Assembly (NCBI GenBank): GCA_016709725.1 | Contig: JADJMG010000015.1 | Location: 10,521-74,520, forward strand | Length of the DNA: 64,000 nucleotides | Reading direction: 5' to 3' | DNA from: Bacteroidota bacterium | GTDB lineage: Bacteria > Bacteroidota > Bacteroidia > AKYH767-A > OLB10 | In this document: one piece after another, positions 1 to 8,665 of the stretch | Position numbering within the stretch: position 1 is the first letter of the stretch | Layout: each line of letters opens with the position of its first letter | Translations under genes and position numbers: made by a program | The notes under the pieces: generated by a model | The model's database searches: none | The model's input: only the letters and a program-made list of their open reading frames with translations | Told to the model about the DNA's origin: nothing

Positions 1-1
1 C

Positions 2-109
2 GGGACGGGCTTAGCGAATATTGTTGCTAAGTACCGACTTCTGAATAAACCACCCATTCGAATTGAAGAAGGATCAAATGAATTTTCGGTTACCTTACCC
101 ATAATATAA
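2..109 (+). CDS. Sensor histidine kinase, LytS/YehU type (3' end only)
   Basis: Only the last 35 codons are in the window, ending at TAA 107-109. They begin GTGLANI, matching the G-box near the end of the ATP-binding (HATPase_c) domain of LytS-type kinases, where GxGLxNxxxRL is typical. The stop codon lies 6 bases before the start of a LytTR response regulator, the usual kinase-regulator order, so this is very likely its cognate membrane kinase. The sensor and dimerisation domains lie outside the window, so the signal cannot be inferred. Confidence 0.75.
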   Translation, partial: GTGLANIVAKYRLLNKPPIRIEEGSNEFSVTLPII

Positions 110-115
110 ATTACC

Positions 116-883
116 ATGAGAGTACTCATTATTGAGGATGAAAGTTTAGCCGCCAAGCGCATCATGAAAATGGTGAATGAACAAGAACCCGACTTCGTCA
201 TTGAAGGTGTAATGGACAGTATCGAATCGTCTGTTGCTTGGTTAAAAGCCAATCCTCATCCTGATTTAATCTTGATGGATATTGAATTAGCCGACGGACA
301 AAGTTTCGAAATTTTTAATCAGGTGGATGTCACCAGTACCATCATCTTCACCACGGCATACGATGAGTTTGCCATTCGTGCGTTTAAGGTGAATAGCATC
401 GATTATCTCCTAAAGCCCATCGACGCGGATGAGTTAAAAAGAAGTTTTGATAAATTTAAAGAGATTCACAAATCTTCAATGACTTCGCCCAAGTTGGATT
501 TAGATATGATCGTTACTGCGCTCAGAGGAAAGGAGCAAGTATACAAGCAACGTTTCCTCGTAAAACAAGGGCAACGTTTGATTCCCATCGATATGCATGA
601 AATTGCATTTTTCTACACGGAAGATAAAGTGAGCTTCATCAAAACTTTTGGTGAGCAACGTTACATTGTCGATCATTCGTTGGATGAATTAGAATTATTG
701 TTGGATCCTAATTCCTTTTTCAGAGCCAATCGTCAATACATTGTAAGCCCGAAGTGCTTGGATGGAATTCATTCGCATTTTAATGGAAAGCTTAAAATTA
801 ACATGAAACCCACTAATAACGATGAGGTGTTTGTGAGTCGCGAAAAAGCCGCGGATTTTAAGAAATGGCTCGGGGAATTATAG
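116..883 (+). CDS. LytTR-family response regulator
   Basis: This 255-residue cytoplasmic transcription regulator has an N-terminal receiver domain (about 1-120) and a C-terminal LytTR DNA-binding domain (about 150-250). In the receiver, the acidic pair E7/D8, the phospho-acceptor D55 in LMDIE, the T-T pair of FTTAY and the lysine of LLKPID are all present, so it should be phosphorylatable. The LytTR part shows the usual pattern, with a VKQGQRLIPI strand, IAFFYTEDK and FFRANRQYIV. It follows the end of a LytS-type kinase by 6 bases, so the two form a two-component operon. LytTR regulators usually bind direct repeats near promoters. The regulon cannot be told from the window. Confidence 0.93.
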   Translation: MRVLIIEDESLAAKRIMKMVNEQEPDFVIEGVMDSIESSVAWLKANPHPDLILMDIELADGQSFEIFNQVDVTSTIIFTTAYDEFAIRAFKVNSIDYLLKPIDADELKRSFDKFKEIHKSSMTSPKLDLDMIVTALRGKEQVYKQRFLVKQGQRLIPIDMHEIAFFYTEDKVSFIKTFGEQRYIVDHSLDELELLLDPNSFFRANRQYIVSPKCLDGIHSHFNGKLKINMKPTNNDEVFVSREKAADFKKWLGEL

Positions 884-920
884 GTCGTTATGCGTTATTT
901 ATTTGATGAAATGTGATTTC

Positions 921-943
921 GCAATGAAATATAATTTCGTTGC
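921..943. repeat. Small inverted repeat after the LytTR gene
   Basis: The ten-base arms GCAATGAAAT and ATTTCGTTGC pair with one G-T position around a 3-base loop, 38 bases after the regulator's stop codon. There is no T-run, so it is a weak terminator candidate at best. Confidence 0.35.
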
Positions 944-949
944 ATAATG

Positions 950-1260
950 TTTAAGCCTCTCCCCAACCCCTCTCCAAAGGAGAGGGGCTCTCCTAAATAA
1001 AATTATATGCGATTAATAATTTTAGATTCTATTTTGAATCTTTCACTTTATTCGCGCATTAATAAATTAATTTAAACGTAACCCCTCTCCAAGGAGGGGC
1101 TCTCCCTAAATAAAATTATATGCGATTAATAATTTTAGATTCTATTTTGATTCTATTTTGATTCTTTCACTTTATTCGCGCATTAATAAATTAATTTAAA
1201 CGTAGCCCCTCTCCTTTGGAGAGGGTCGCGAAGCCTCGCGAGGGGAGAGGCTCGATCAAT
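950..1260. repeat. Tandem duplication with CCTCTCC/GGAGAGG palindromes
   Basis: Two direct copies of a roughly 120-base unit lie at 965-1080 and 1081-1204. Each starts with a palindrome of CCCCTCTCC and GGAGGGG type and continues through an AT-rich stretch ending in TTTAAACGTA. The second copy carries an extra 11-base ATTTTGATTCT microduplication. A third palindrome follows at 1205-1250 and encloses TCGCGAAGCCTCGCGA (1226-1241), which recurs at 1323-1338. A related palindrome sits at 59756-59792. There is no credible gene in the whole gap 884-1411. It looks like a nest of dispersed palindromic repeats. Confidence 0.75.
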
Positions 1261-1322
1261 AATGTTGCTATAATCAGTGTTCATTTCGTGAAAAAGTATT
1301 TATTAAGTAAACAATAATCTAA

Positions 1323-1338
1323 TCGCGAAGCCTCGCGA
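1323..1338. repeat. Second copy of 16-base TCGCGA element
   Basis: This is identical to 1226-1241. The 16-mer is itself an imperfect palindrome with TCGCGA at both ends. Confidence 0.6.
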
Positions 1339-1411
1339 CAAACATACGAGTAAACTGGAGAATTTTTATTTTGTTGGGTAGAGGCTAGAACTCTAATGTG
1401 GCTATAAAATA

Positions 1412-3004
1412 TTAATCTCTTGTGTCCTCTTGTGTCCTCTTGTTTTCTAGTGCCTGCCTGCCGGTGGCAGGTTGAGAAAAAAGTTCTAACGAATTACCAC
1501 TACTAATAGAGCGAAATTTCAAATCTCGAAATTGATTTATAATACCTAAATAGCATGAATCACTTAATTCTCTCGGCCTTTGCCAAACACTCACATAATT
1601 AATTTTTAATCCAGTCATTCTCTCGGAATTCTCAATATTCACGCAGGGTCTATTGCTTGAAACATGATTTCCCATATGGATTTCAGGATCCATATTTCTC
1701 TTCCAAACTAATGGAAAGTGATGTTGCGTCGCTTCGTAATTATCGAGTACTACCACATCTTTCATTGCACCTAGATAACTACTCATGTTCGAATGCATCC
1801 AATTCGATGAATAATTTAGTGGAAGAACAATAGAATTGGGTTCGATGTTAGTTGCAGATTCAATGAATATTTTTGCGTCTGCATTTAATTCTTGTTGCAC
1901 CCGCCAATGGATTTTTATCATTCCAAAGCTGAATCCTACTGCGATCACTCCTGCAAAGACTTTCGCTTTTTTAGGAATATTCAAGGTCGCTAGCCAAATA
2001 CACCAAGTCAGGTAGAACCATTGCACCAATCTTACCGATAAAATGCCACCGGAAGCCAAACTATCTGGAATAACAAAAATAAGGAGCAAGGAACTCAAAC
2101 AGATCCAACCAAAACTCCTTTGTACAAATGTTCTATTGAAATGACGTAGACCTATAACCGTTAGTAAACCCATCAACCCCGTAAAAGCATAAGTAAATAC
2201 TTTTTCAGAGGTGTAGTCGTAAACAATAAACATTCTTGAACAAAGCAGATCATCGATAAGTTGCGTAACAGGTAAGTATGAAATTTCACCACGATATCCT
2301 TCAGTTCCAAAAATAAAAACAAAGAGAAAGCTGAGAAATAATCCAGGCATGGTCACAATGAAAAGATACAGTAATTGCTTGAAAATCTTCTTTGTATTCC
2401 CTGGAGGTGTATGGAAGATACTGATGATGCCAGCACTGAGTCCAGCGAGTAAAAACACAACTAAATGTGAAAAATATAAAACCATAAATAGCAGCGTAAT
2501 AAAAAAACCATTTTTGACATGTAAACCGTTGTGATGATTTTTTAACCACCAGTTGATCCACCAAGGCAATAACGCTAACGCCAGTACGAAATTGAAGAAT
2601 CCAAGTAGTAGTGGGAAGTTAAACAGGAACGGAAAAACCATCCAACTGAGGAATGTGGAATTAGGCTGAATGGTCAATACTAGTTTTCGAAAGCCTAAGG
2701 CCATCAACACAAAAATCAAGATGATGATTACTTTTTCTGCCCATAAAATGGGTAGTATAGCCTGCAAAACCATCAACAAAAAATGTCCTGTCCAATTGGG
2801 TTCAGGAAAGGTATTGAACTCGAAAAAAGAATGGATAACGGGTGTTTTACCAAAAAGCACTTCAAACATGAGATGCGCATTGTACAAATGGGCAGGTCCA
2901 TCTAACGTAACAAATGGCGTTAAGAGAAGGATGGGTAAACAATGCAAGAGTAAAATGATGAAAAAGAACCCTTGTTCCCACTCCCAATTTGACTTTTTTA
3001 GCAT
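1412..3004 (-). CDS. Multi-pass membrane protein, GT-C glycosyltransferase-like
   Basis: This 530-residue protein has many hydrophobic segments and a charged C-terminal tail of roughly 150 residues. After the first membrane segment it carries a TLDGPAHLYNA loop. An acidic residue followed closely by His in the first extracytoplasmic loop is typical of GT-C enzymes that use polyprenyl-phosphate sugars, so it may transfer a sugar on the periplasmic side. This is an inference from fold and motif; no closer family is recognised. The last 20 or so codons run through a GCCTGCC...GGCAGG repeat (1457-1471) and three TCTTGTGTCC-type repeats, so the C-terminus has probably been extended or replaced by repeat DNA. 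It is divergent from dnaX, sharing a 134-base spacer. Confidence 0.6.
   Translation of the reverse strand: MLKKSNWEWEQGFFFIILLLHCLPILLLTPFVTLDGPAHLYNAHLMFEVLFGKTPVIHSFFEFNTFPEPNWTGHFLLMVLQAILPILWAEKVIIILIFVLMALGFRKLVLTIQPNSTFLSWMVFPFLFNFPLLLGFFNFVLALALLPWWINWWLKNHHNGLHVKNGFFITLLFMVLYFSHLVVFLLAGLSAGIISIFHTPPGNTKKIFKQLLYLFIVTMPGLFLSFLFVFIFGTEGYRGEISYLPVTQLIDDLLCSRMFIVYDYTSEKVFTYAFTGLMGLLTVIGLRHFNRTFVQRSFGWICLSSLLLIFVIPDSLASGGILSVRLVQWFYLTWCIWLATLNIPKKAKVFAGVIAVGFSFGMIKIHWRVQQELNADAKIFIESATNIEPNSIVLPLNYSSNWMHSNMSSYLGAMKDVVVLDNYEATQHHFPLVWKRNMDPEIHMGNHVSSNRPCVNIENSERMTGLKINYVSVWQRPRELSDSCYLGIINQFRDLKFRSISSGNSLELFSQPATGRQALENKRTQEDTRD
1457..1471. repeat. CCTGCC/GGCAGG hairpin repeat
   Basis: Perfect 6-base arms flank a GGT loop, inside the 3' end of the GT-C-like gene. 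Related CCTGCC...GGCAGG arms occur at 8754-8782 and near 28713-28734, suggesting a dispersed REP-like family. Confidence 0.5.
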
Positions 3005-3100
3005 AGCGGTCGGAAAAGTATCTCAAATTTTTGTAAACCTGCCAATTGTCGATAATTTTTTAAAATTCATTGTAAATGAAAGGGTTGAGGGGTCAGCAAA

Positions 3101-3133
3101 ATTGAATATTGACATTGAAATTATTTACATTTG
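3101..3133 (+). promoter_or_regulatory. Promoter of dnaX (Bacteroidetes -33/-7 type)
   Basis: TACATTTG at 3126-3133 matches the TAnnTTTG -7 element exactly. ATTG at 3101-3104 is a possible -33 element with a 21-base spacer. The -7 element ends only 5 bases before the ATG at 3139, so the transcript would be leaderless or nearly so. This rules out an in-frame start at 3109. Confidence 0.55.
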
Positions 3134-3138
3134 TAAAC

Positions 3139-4959
3139 ATGAATGCCTTCGTAGTTTCCGCTAGAAAATATCGTCCTGCTACCTTCGATACGGTTGTAGG
3201 TCAAGCTCATATAACCGATACGTTAAAGAATGCCATCCGTACCCAACATTTAGCACAAGCTTTTTTGTTTTGTGGTCCAAGGGGTGTGGGAAAAACCACC
3301 TGTGCGAGAATATTAGCCAAAACATTGAATTGTAAAACACTTACTGCCGATATGGAAGCGTGCAATGCATGCGAATCGTGTAAGTCTTTTAATGCGGGTC
3401 AAAGTTTAAATATTTATGAATTAGATGCTGCTTCGAATAATTCGGTAGATGATATCCGAAATTTGGTGGAGCAAGTGCGCTATGCACCGCATTCTGGAGA
3501 ATATAAAATCTATATCATTGATGAGGTGCACATGCTTTCATCCAGTGCTTTCAACGCATTTTTGAAAACATTGGAAGAACCACCCTCTTATGCTGTTTTT
3601 ATTTTAGCAACCACAGAGAAGCATAAAATTATTCCTACCATCTTATCGCGTTGTCAGATTTTTGATTTTAATCGGATACAGGTAGATGATATTACAAAAC
3701 ATTTGGAATACGTTGCTAAGCAAGAAGAAGTAGTGGCTGAAGAAGAGGCCTTGCACATCATTGCACAAAAGGCAGATGGTGCATTGCGTGATGCACTTTC
3801 CATCTTCGACCAGATTGTAAGTTTTGCTGGAACCAACATCACCTATAAAGATGTAATCAATAACCTGAGTATTCTGGATTATGATTATTATTTCAAAATT
3901 ACCGATGAAATACGTGAAGGAAATATTCCAGGCGTTTTGCTTACCTATAATGAACTTATTTCGGATGGATTTGATGGACATCATTTCATCACTGGATTAG
4001 CTTCTCATTTCCGTGATTTGTTGGTTTCGAAAACCGAGTCGACCATTTCGCTGTTAGAAGTTAGCAGAAGTGCTCGTGAGCGCTATAAATTACAAGCGAG
4101 TGAAATTGTACAAGCAAATCTATTAAAATATTTATCCATTTGTAGCAAGTGCGACATTGAATACCGTACGGCAAGAAATCAACGATTGCATGTTGAATTG
4201 GCATTGATTCGTTTGTGTTCCATCTCAGGAATGTTGGAAGAAGGTCCTGCTCCCGCTATTCAAAAAAAAAGTGAAGTAAAAACAGAAGTTAAGAAAGAAG
4301 TAGCGAAGAAATCGGAAGTGGCTGAGCCTTCTTCACCACCTCTTTCGAAAGTGGATGCAGAAACACCTGTTGCAATTGCAGCTGAGAAAATTTCAATCGA
4401 ACCAACACTTTCTCCCTCTCCTTCTCGCACTCCTCCTCCCTCTCCCTCACCTACTCCTTCTCGCACTCCTACTCCTCCCTCTCAAACCGGGTCTTCCATC
4501 TTTAAAGGGGCTTCCTTATCCTCTTTTAAAAAATCGGTGGATACTATAGCTGAAGAAAGTGTAAAAGACGAGCTTCCTGATTTGAAAGACTCTTTTGATC
4601 ACGAAACATTATTGAAATTTTGGAAGATGTATTCGGACCAAGCTTTAGCGGATGGGAAAATTCAGTTGAGCACTACCATGAACATCAATACTCCTGTCAT
4701 TCATGAGAATTATCAAATTGAATTGTTGATTGATAATCCCGCTCAGCAAGAGTTATTTCAAGAGGAAAGAACAGAGCTAGTTAATTTTTTAAGGAAGCGT
4801 TTAAATAATTATACGCTCAACGTGTATGTAAAGTTAGATGATAGTGCAAAGTCAGGTGAAGTGGCTTATACCAACAAGGAAAAATACCAAAAAATGGTAG
4901 AGAAGAATCCAGGTCTGGATGATTTCAGAAAACAATTAGGATTGGAACTTGAATTGTAA
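3139..4959 (+). CDS. dnaX: DNA polymerase III subunit gamma/tau
   Basis: This is the clamp-loader ATPase of the replicative polymerase. From the ATG at 3139 the protein has 606 residues. It opens with VSARKYRPATFDTVVGQ, has Walker A GPRGVGKT at 46-53, zinc-binding cysteines at 65, 75, 78 and 81, Walker B IIDEVH near 126-131 and an SRCQ motif that belongs to sensor 1. After the AAA+ core and domain III comes a linker (about 430-460) made almost only of Pro, Ser, Thr and Arg, then a conserved C-terminal domain probably involved in polymerase or helicase contact. Upstream in-frame ATG 3109 is rejected because the promoter lies between it and 3139. No slippery A-run stands out, so a shortened gamma form cannot be predicted. 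Its two neighbours are unrelated. Confidence 0.96.
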   Translation: MNAFVVSARKYRPATFDTVVGQAHITDTLKNAIRTQHLAQAFLFCGPRGVGKTTCARILAKTLNCKTLTADMEACNACESCKSFNAGQSLNIYELDAASNNSVDDIRNLVEQVRYAPHSGEYKIYIIDEVHMLSSSAFNAFLKTLEEPPSYAVFILATTEKHKIIPTILSRCQIFDFNRIQVDDITKHLEYVAKQEEVVAEEEALHIIAQKADGALRDALSIFDQIVSFAGTNITYKDVINNLSILDYDYYFKITDEIREGNIPGVLLTYNELISDGFDGHHFITGLASHFRDLLVSKTESTISLLEVSRSARERYKLQASEIVQANLLKYLSICSKCDIEYRTARNQRLHVELALIRLCSISGMLEEGPAPAIQKKSEVKTEVKKEVAKKSEVAEPSSPPLSKVDAETPVAIAAEKISIEPTLSPSPSRTPPPSPSPTPSRTPTPPSQTGSSIFKGASLSSFKKSVDTIAEESVKDELPDLKDSFDHETLLKFWKMYSDQALADGKIQLSTTMNINTPVIHENYQIELLIDNPAQQELFQEERTELVNFLRKRLNNYTLNVYVKLDDSAKSGEVAYTNKEKYQKMVEKNPGLDDFRKQLGLELEL

Positions 4960-5000
4960 TTTTCGTTTTTTAATAAATCAAAAAAAATTAAAAACGTAGA

Positions 5001-6533
5001 ATGCCGATACTGGCCGCTATTATAAAACGAAGTATTGAATTACGCCATCGCTTGCGATTGGCGAATGATACTCCCATCTATTACCAAAAAAGGGAATTGA
5101 AGAAACTGATGCGTAAAGCGCAGTTTACGATGTTTGGACAAACGTATCATTTTGCTGATATGGTAAACAGCAAGAATTTTGTCAATAAGTTTAGAGCTAC
5201 CGTTCCTGTACACGATTATAAAAGTATTTATGCGCGCTGGTGGAACAAAACCTTGCATAACGAAGAAGATGTAACTTGGCCTGGTAAAGTGCACTATTAC
5301 GCCTTGAGCAGCGGAACTTCTGAAAGCTCGAGTAAACACATTCCTGTGACCGACGATATGGTGAAGGCGATTCGACGCACCAGCGTTCGACAAATGATAA
5401 GTTTGGGTGGATACAAAGAGTTACGAAGTGATATTTTTTCGAAAGGTATTTTAATGCTCGGAGGGAGCACCCATTTGAATCAGCAAGGCTCGTATTTCGA
5501 AGGTGATTTGAGTGGAATTACCACCAGTAAAATTCCGTTTTGGTTCCAGCATTTTTATAAACCCGGAAGAAAGATCTCGAGAGAAAAAGATTGGAATACC
5601 AAGCTAGATGAGATTGTTGATAGAGCACGCCAATGGGATATTGGAATCTTAGTGGGTGTTCCTGCTTGGTGTCAATTACTCATTGAGCGAATCATTGATA
5701 AGTATCAAGTAAAAACCATTCATGATATTTGGCCTAACCTTACCATTTATGTACATGGTGGAGTTTCGTTTGAGCCTTATCGGAAAAGTTTTGAAAAACT
5801 AATTGATCACCCATTGACCTATATTGAAACGTATTTAGCTTCGGAGGGATTTATTGCTTTCCAGCACGAGCAAAATAATCGTTCGATGCGTATGGTGGTG
5901 AATAATGGATTGTTTTATGAATTCGTTCCTTTTACTTCAGAAAATTTTAATGCCGATGGTGAGTTGGTGCGTAAGCCTAAAACTTTGTTGATTGATGAAG
6001 TGGAAATTGGAGAAGAGTATGCATTGCTTATTTCTACGGTGGCGGGTGCTTGGCGATATATGATTGGAGATGTGATTAAATTCACAGATGTAGAAAAAGC
6101 AGAAATCGTAATTACTGGTCGGACCAAGCATTTTTTGAGTTTGTGTGGGGAGCATTTGAGTGTCGACAATATGAATAAGGCGATTGAAATGGTTTCGGAT
6201 GAGTTTAACATCAGCATCAATGAATTTTCTGTTTCCGGTGTTAAACACGGAACGATGTTCGCTCACAAATGGTATATCGGAACCGATGACAAAGTGGATC
6301 CTGCTGCCTTGAAATTGAGCTTGGATGAGAAGCTAAAAATATTGAATGATGATTATCGCGTTGAGCGCACATCTGCTTTAAAGGAAATTTTTGTTGAGGT
6401 ACTTCCACTTAAAATCTTCATGAATTGGATGGAGAAGAACGGAAAGATCGGTTCTCAGAATAAATTTCCTCGTGTTATGAAAAACTCTCAATTTGAAGAG
6501 TGGGAGAAATTTGTTAATTCGGAATTGGTTTAA
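5001..6533 (+). CDS. GH3 auxin-responsive-promoter family protein
   Basis: The 510-residue protein belongs to the GH3 family, adenylate-forming enzymes related to plant acyl-acid amido synthetases. Visible family features include ALSSGTSESSSKHIPVT (the P-loop-like ATP motif, near residue 100), YxASEGF near 280 and the region GxxYALLISTVAGAWRYMIGDVIKF with TGRTKHFLSLCGE, which matches the nucleotide-binding part. Bacterial members of the Bacteroidota have no firmly known substrate; ligation of an amino acid to a carboxylate is inferred from the family. It is followed 9 bases later by a GT2 gene, so the two are probably co-transcribed. The start ATG is 41 bases after dnaX. Confidence 0.85.
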   Translation: MPILAAIIKRSIELRHRLRLANDTPIYYQKRELKKLMRKAQFTMFGQTYHFADMVNSKNFVNKFRATVPVHDYKSIYARWWNKTLHNEEDVTWPGKVHYYALSSGTSESSSKHIPVTDDMVKAIRRTSVRQMISLGGYKELRSDIFSKGILMLGGSTHLNQQGSYFEGDLSGITTSKIPFWFQHFYKPGRKISREKDWNTKLDEIVDRARQWDIGILVGVPAWCQLLIERIIDKYQVKTIHDIWPNLTIYVHGGVSFEPYRKSFEKLIDHPLTYIETYLASEGFIAFQHEQNNRSMRMVVNNGLFYEFVPFTSENFNADGELVRKPKTLLIDEVEIGEEYALLISTVAGAWRYMIGDVIKFTDVEKAEIVITGRTKHFLSLCGEHLSVDNMNKAIEMVSDEFNISINEFSVSGVKHGTMFAHKWYIGTDDKVDPAALKLSLDEKLKILNDDYRVERTSALKEIFVEVLPLKIFMNWMEKNGKIGSQNKFPRVMKNSQFEEWEKFVNSELV

Positions 6534-6542
6534 TCATTACTC

Positions 6543-7409
6543 ATGTTTGTATCTGGATTTACTTTTGTTCGCAATGCTGTTAAATTTGATTATCCTGTTA
6601 AGGAGAGCATTCTTTCTTTGTTGCCATTGGTAGATGAGTTAATCGTTTGTCTTGGAAATTCTGATGATACCACTGCTGATTTGATTCAATCCATCAACTC
6701 GCCTAAAATAAAAATTGTTTCCTCCGTATGGGACGATTCTCTTCGTGAAGGAGGACGTGTATTAGCGGTTGAGACTGACAAAGCCCTTGCAGCTGTTTCG
6801 CCTCAAGCCGATTGGTGTATCTATTTGCAAGCCGATGAAGTGATTCATGAAAATGATTATTTAGTCATACGAGCTGCCATGGAAGAGTTTAAAAGTGATC
6901 CGAAGGTGGAAGGTCTTCTGTTCAATTATATTCATTTTTATGGGAGCTATCATTATGTGGGTAATTCGCGAAAGTGGTATCGTCATGAAGTGAGAATTAT
7001 TCGTAATGATCGAAAAATTCATTCGTATAAAGATGCTCAAGGGTTTAGGAAGGATGATCGACCGTTAAAAGTGAAAAAGATAAAGGCTCGAATTTTCCAT
7101 TATGGTTGGGTGAAAAATCCAGCTCATCAAACCGAAAAGCAAAAGAGTTTCCATCGACTTTGGCATTCGGATGAAAAAGTAAAAGCAAAGGTTAAAGAGG
7201 AGCTTTTTGATTATTCAGAAATCGACTCATTAGAAGAATTTACATCAACTCATCCTGCACCAATGAAAATTCGCATTGAAAACATGGACTGGGTATTTTA
7301 TTACGACACTCGACAAAATAAATTAAGTTTTAAGAATAAAATTTTGCAATTTGTGGAGAAGCAAACTGGGAAAAGATTATTTGAGTATCGTAATTATCGG
7401 GTGATTTGA
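6543..7409 (+). CDS. Glycosyltransferase family 2
   Basis: This 288-residue protein is a soluble GT-A fold enzyme of family 2. The N-terminus FVSGFTFVRNAVKFDYPV and ELIVCLGNSDDTTADLI fit the nucleotide-sugar-binding part, and WCIYLQADEVIHE carries the metal-binding D-x-D-like acidic position (here QADE). The rest matches the bacterial group of short GT2 proteins that end in a Trp-rich domain. It sits 9 bases after the GH3 gene and has no recognisable promoter, so it is probably in the same operon. Donor and acceptor are unknown. Its last 135 or so bases are duplicated as a decayed fragment 1.1 kb downstream (8528-8665). Confidence 0.85.
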   Translation: MFVSGFTFVRNAVKFDYPVKESILSLLPLVDELIVCLGNSDDTTADLIQSINSPKIKIVSSVWDDSLREGGRVLAVETDKALAAVSPQADWCIYLQADEVIHENDYLVIRAAMEEFKSDPKVEGLLFNYIHFYGSYHYVGNSRKWYRHEVRIIRNDRKIHSYKDAQGFRKDDRPLKVKKIKARIFHYGWVKNPAHQTEKQKSFHRLWHSDEKVKAKVKEELFDYSEIDSLEEFTSTHPAPMKIRIENMDWVFYYDTRQNKLSFKNKILQFVEKQTGKRLFEYRNYRVI

Positions 7410-7468
7410 TGATTTTATCTATACAATTTAATTTGGAAATTTGTGAAATTATCTTAGTTAAGTAAAAA

Positions 7469-8422
7469 ATGAGATATAGATTATGTTGCTTTTTTTGTGT
7501 ATTTGGTTTTCTCATAACCCATTCAGCAGTTTATGGTCAAGAGGATTTGATTCGAACAACTTTCTGGCAAATAACAAAACAAGGTTCAAAAGACACATCT
7601 TACTTACTCGGTACAAGTTCTCTTTGCATGGATACTTATGTCCTTCAGCATTCCATTATTATGAGAAAAATGGAGTCGACCAAATATTATATAACAGAAT
7701 ATAATCATTTTTTATCTTCTATTGCTAATTATAGATTAGATCCCGATTCAATTCGGTGGCATCACTACGCAACACGAGAAGAGAAGAAAAGGATTAGCGA
7801 TTTTTTTTATCAAGAGAATTATGTCCAAACTTTCGATGTAGTTCATATAAATATTTATTATTTGAAGAATTGGCTGGTCTCTAAAATAGGATATTTGAAT
7901 TCAAATAAAGTAAGTAAAAGTCAAGGCTTTTATCTAATGGAACATGATCTGCAATTGCGTGTAAAAAATCGTCGAAGAATTGTGGGGTTGGAAAATCAGA
8001 AGGATGGCCATTCTTATTTTATGCTACATACTACTAAGGGTGAGCCTCAAACAAAAGAAGTTGTGAAAAAGAATATTCATGAACTTGATTCATTGATTAA
8101 AGTATTCAATAATGATAAATTTAGAGTTTTTCCGAATAATAGAGATTCCTTGTTTGATAAATATCGAGTGGCAGTGGAGAATTACTATAATAATATTGTT
8201 TATTATTCTTTTTCTGGCAAGAGTCAGCTTCCATTCGATAGCATCATATTTGAAAAAAGAAATAAAGTATGGTTGCCCAAAATTATGAAGTATATTGATA
8301 AAAGCAGCTCCTTTATTTCTGTGAATATTGAGCAGATAAAGTATAAGTATGGATTGATTCAATTGCTAAAAGCTGAAGGATACATTGTTGAACCAATCTT
8401 ATTGGAGGAATTAAAAAAATAA
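7469..8422 (+). CDS. TraB/GumN-like secreted protein, possibly inactive
   Basis: The 317-residue protein starts with a signal peptide (hydrophobic residues 4-20, cleavage probably after VYGQ) and continues with TTFWQITKQGSKDTSYLLGTSSL. This matches the start of TraB/GumN proteins, where the line is usually xLWxIxxxGxxxxSYLxGTxH. The family is related to Tiki metalloproteases, in which the GxxH histidine binds metal. Here that position reads GTSSL, so the histidine is lost and catalysis is doubtful. Lysines, asparagines and ATT/AAT codons are denser than in neighbouring genes, suggesting a fast-evolving or acquired gene. It lies between the GT2 gene and a decayed copy of that gene's 3' end. 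Confidence 0.6.
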   Translation: MRYRLCCFFCVFGFLITHSAVYGQEDLIRTTFWQITKQGSKDTSYLLGTSSLCMDTYVLQHSIIMRKMESTKYYITEYNHFLSSIANYRLDPDSIRWHHYATREEKKRISDFFYQENYVQTFDVVHINIYYLKNWLVSKIGYLNSNKVSKSQGFYLMEHDLQLRVKNRRRIVGLENQKDGHSYFMLHTTKGEPQTKEVVKKNIHELDSLIKVFNNDKFRVFPNNRDSLFDKYRVAVENYYNNIVYYSFSGKSQLPFDSIIFEKRNKVWLPKIMKYIDKSSSFISVNIEQIKYKYGLIQLLKAEGYIVEPILLEELKK

Positions 8423-8431
8423 ATTATTTTT

Positions 8432-8527
8432 TTAGATGCCTTTCATGGAAGGTTTGTTTTTTTGATGCTTCTTCTTGGTCCTCTTAAATTTTTCTTGAAC
8501 AAAGCTCACTCCTACTCCAATGTAAAA
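8432..8527 (-). pseudogene. C-terminal remnant of an outer-membrane-type protein
   Basis: Reading the minus strand gives an open stretch FYIGVGVSFVQEKF followed by a Lys-rich tail and a stop at 8432-8434. Alternating strand residues ending in a charged tail resemble the last beta-strand of an outer-membrane beta-barrel protein. The frame is cut off at about 8527, exactly where a copy of the GT2 3' end begins, so this is the tail of a gene truncated by a rearrangement. Confidence 0.4.
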
Positions 8528-8665
8528 CGTATTGAAAACATGGATTAGGTATTTTATAACGACACTCGACAAACTAAATTGAGTTTCAAGAATAAAGTGT
8601 TGCAATTTGTGGAGAAGTAAACTGAGAAAAAATTAATTGAGTATCGGAATTATCGGGTGATTTGA
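8528..8665 (+). pseudogene. Decayed copy of the GT2 gene 3' end
   Basis: This stretch is a clear but mutated repeat of 7272-7409: it shares ATTGAAAACATGGA, GACACTCGACAAA, TTTGTGGAGAAG and TTATCGGGTGATTTGA in the same order and spacing. At least two in-frame stops have arisen (TGG to TAG, CAA to TAA), so it is not translated. It records a tandem duplication that once contained more of the GT2 gene. Confidence 0.85.
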
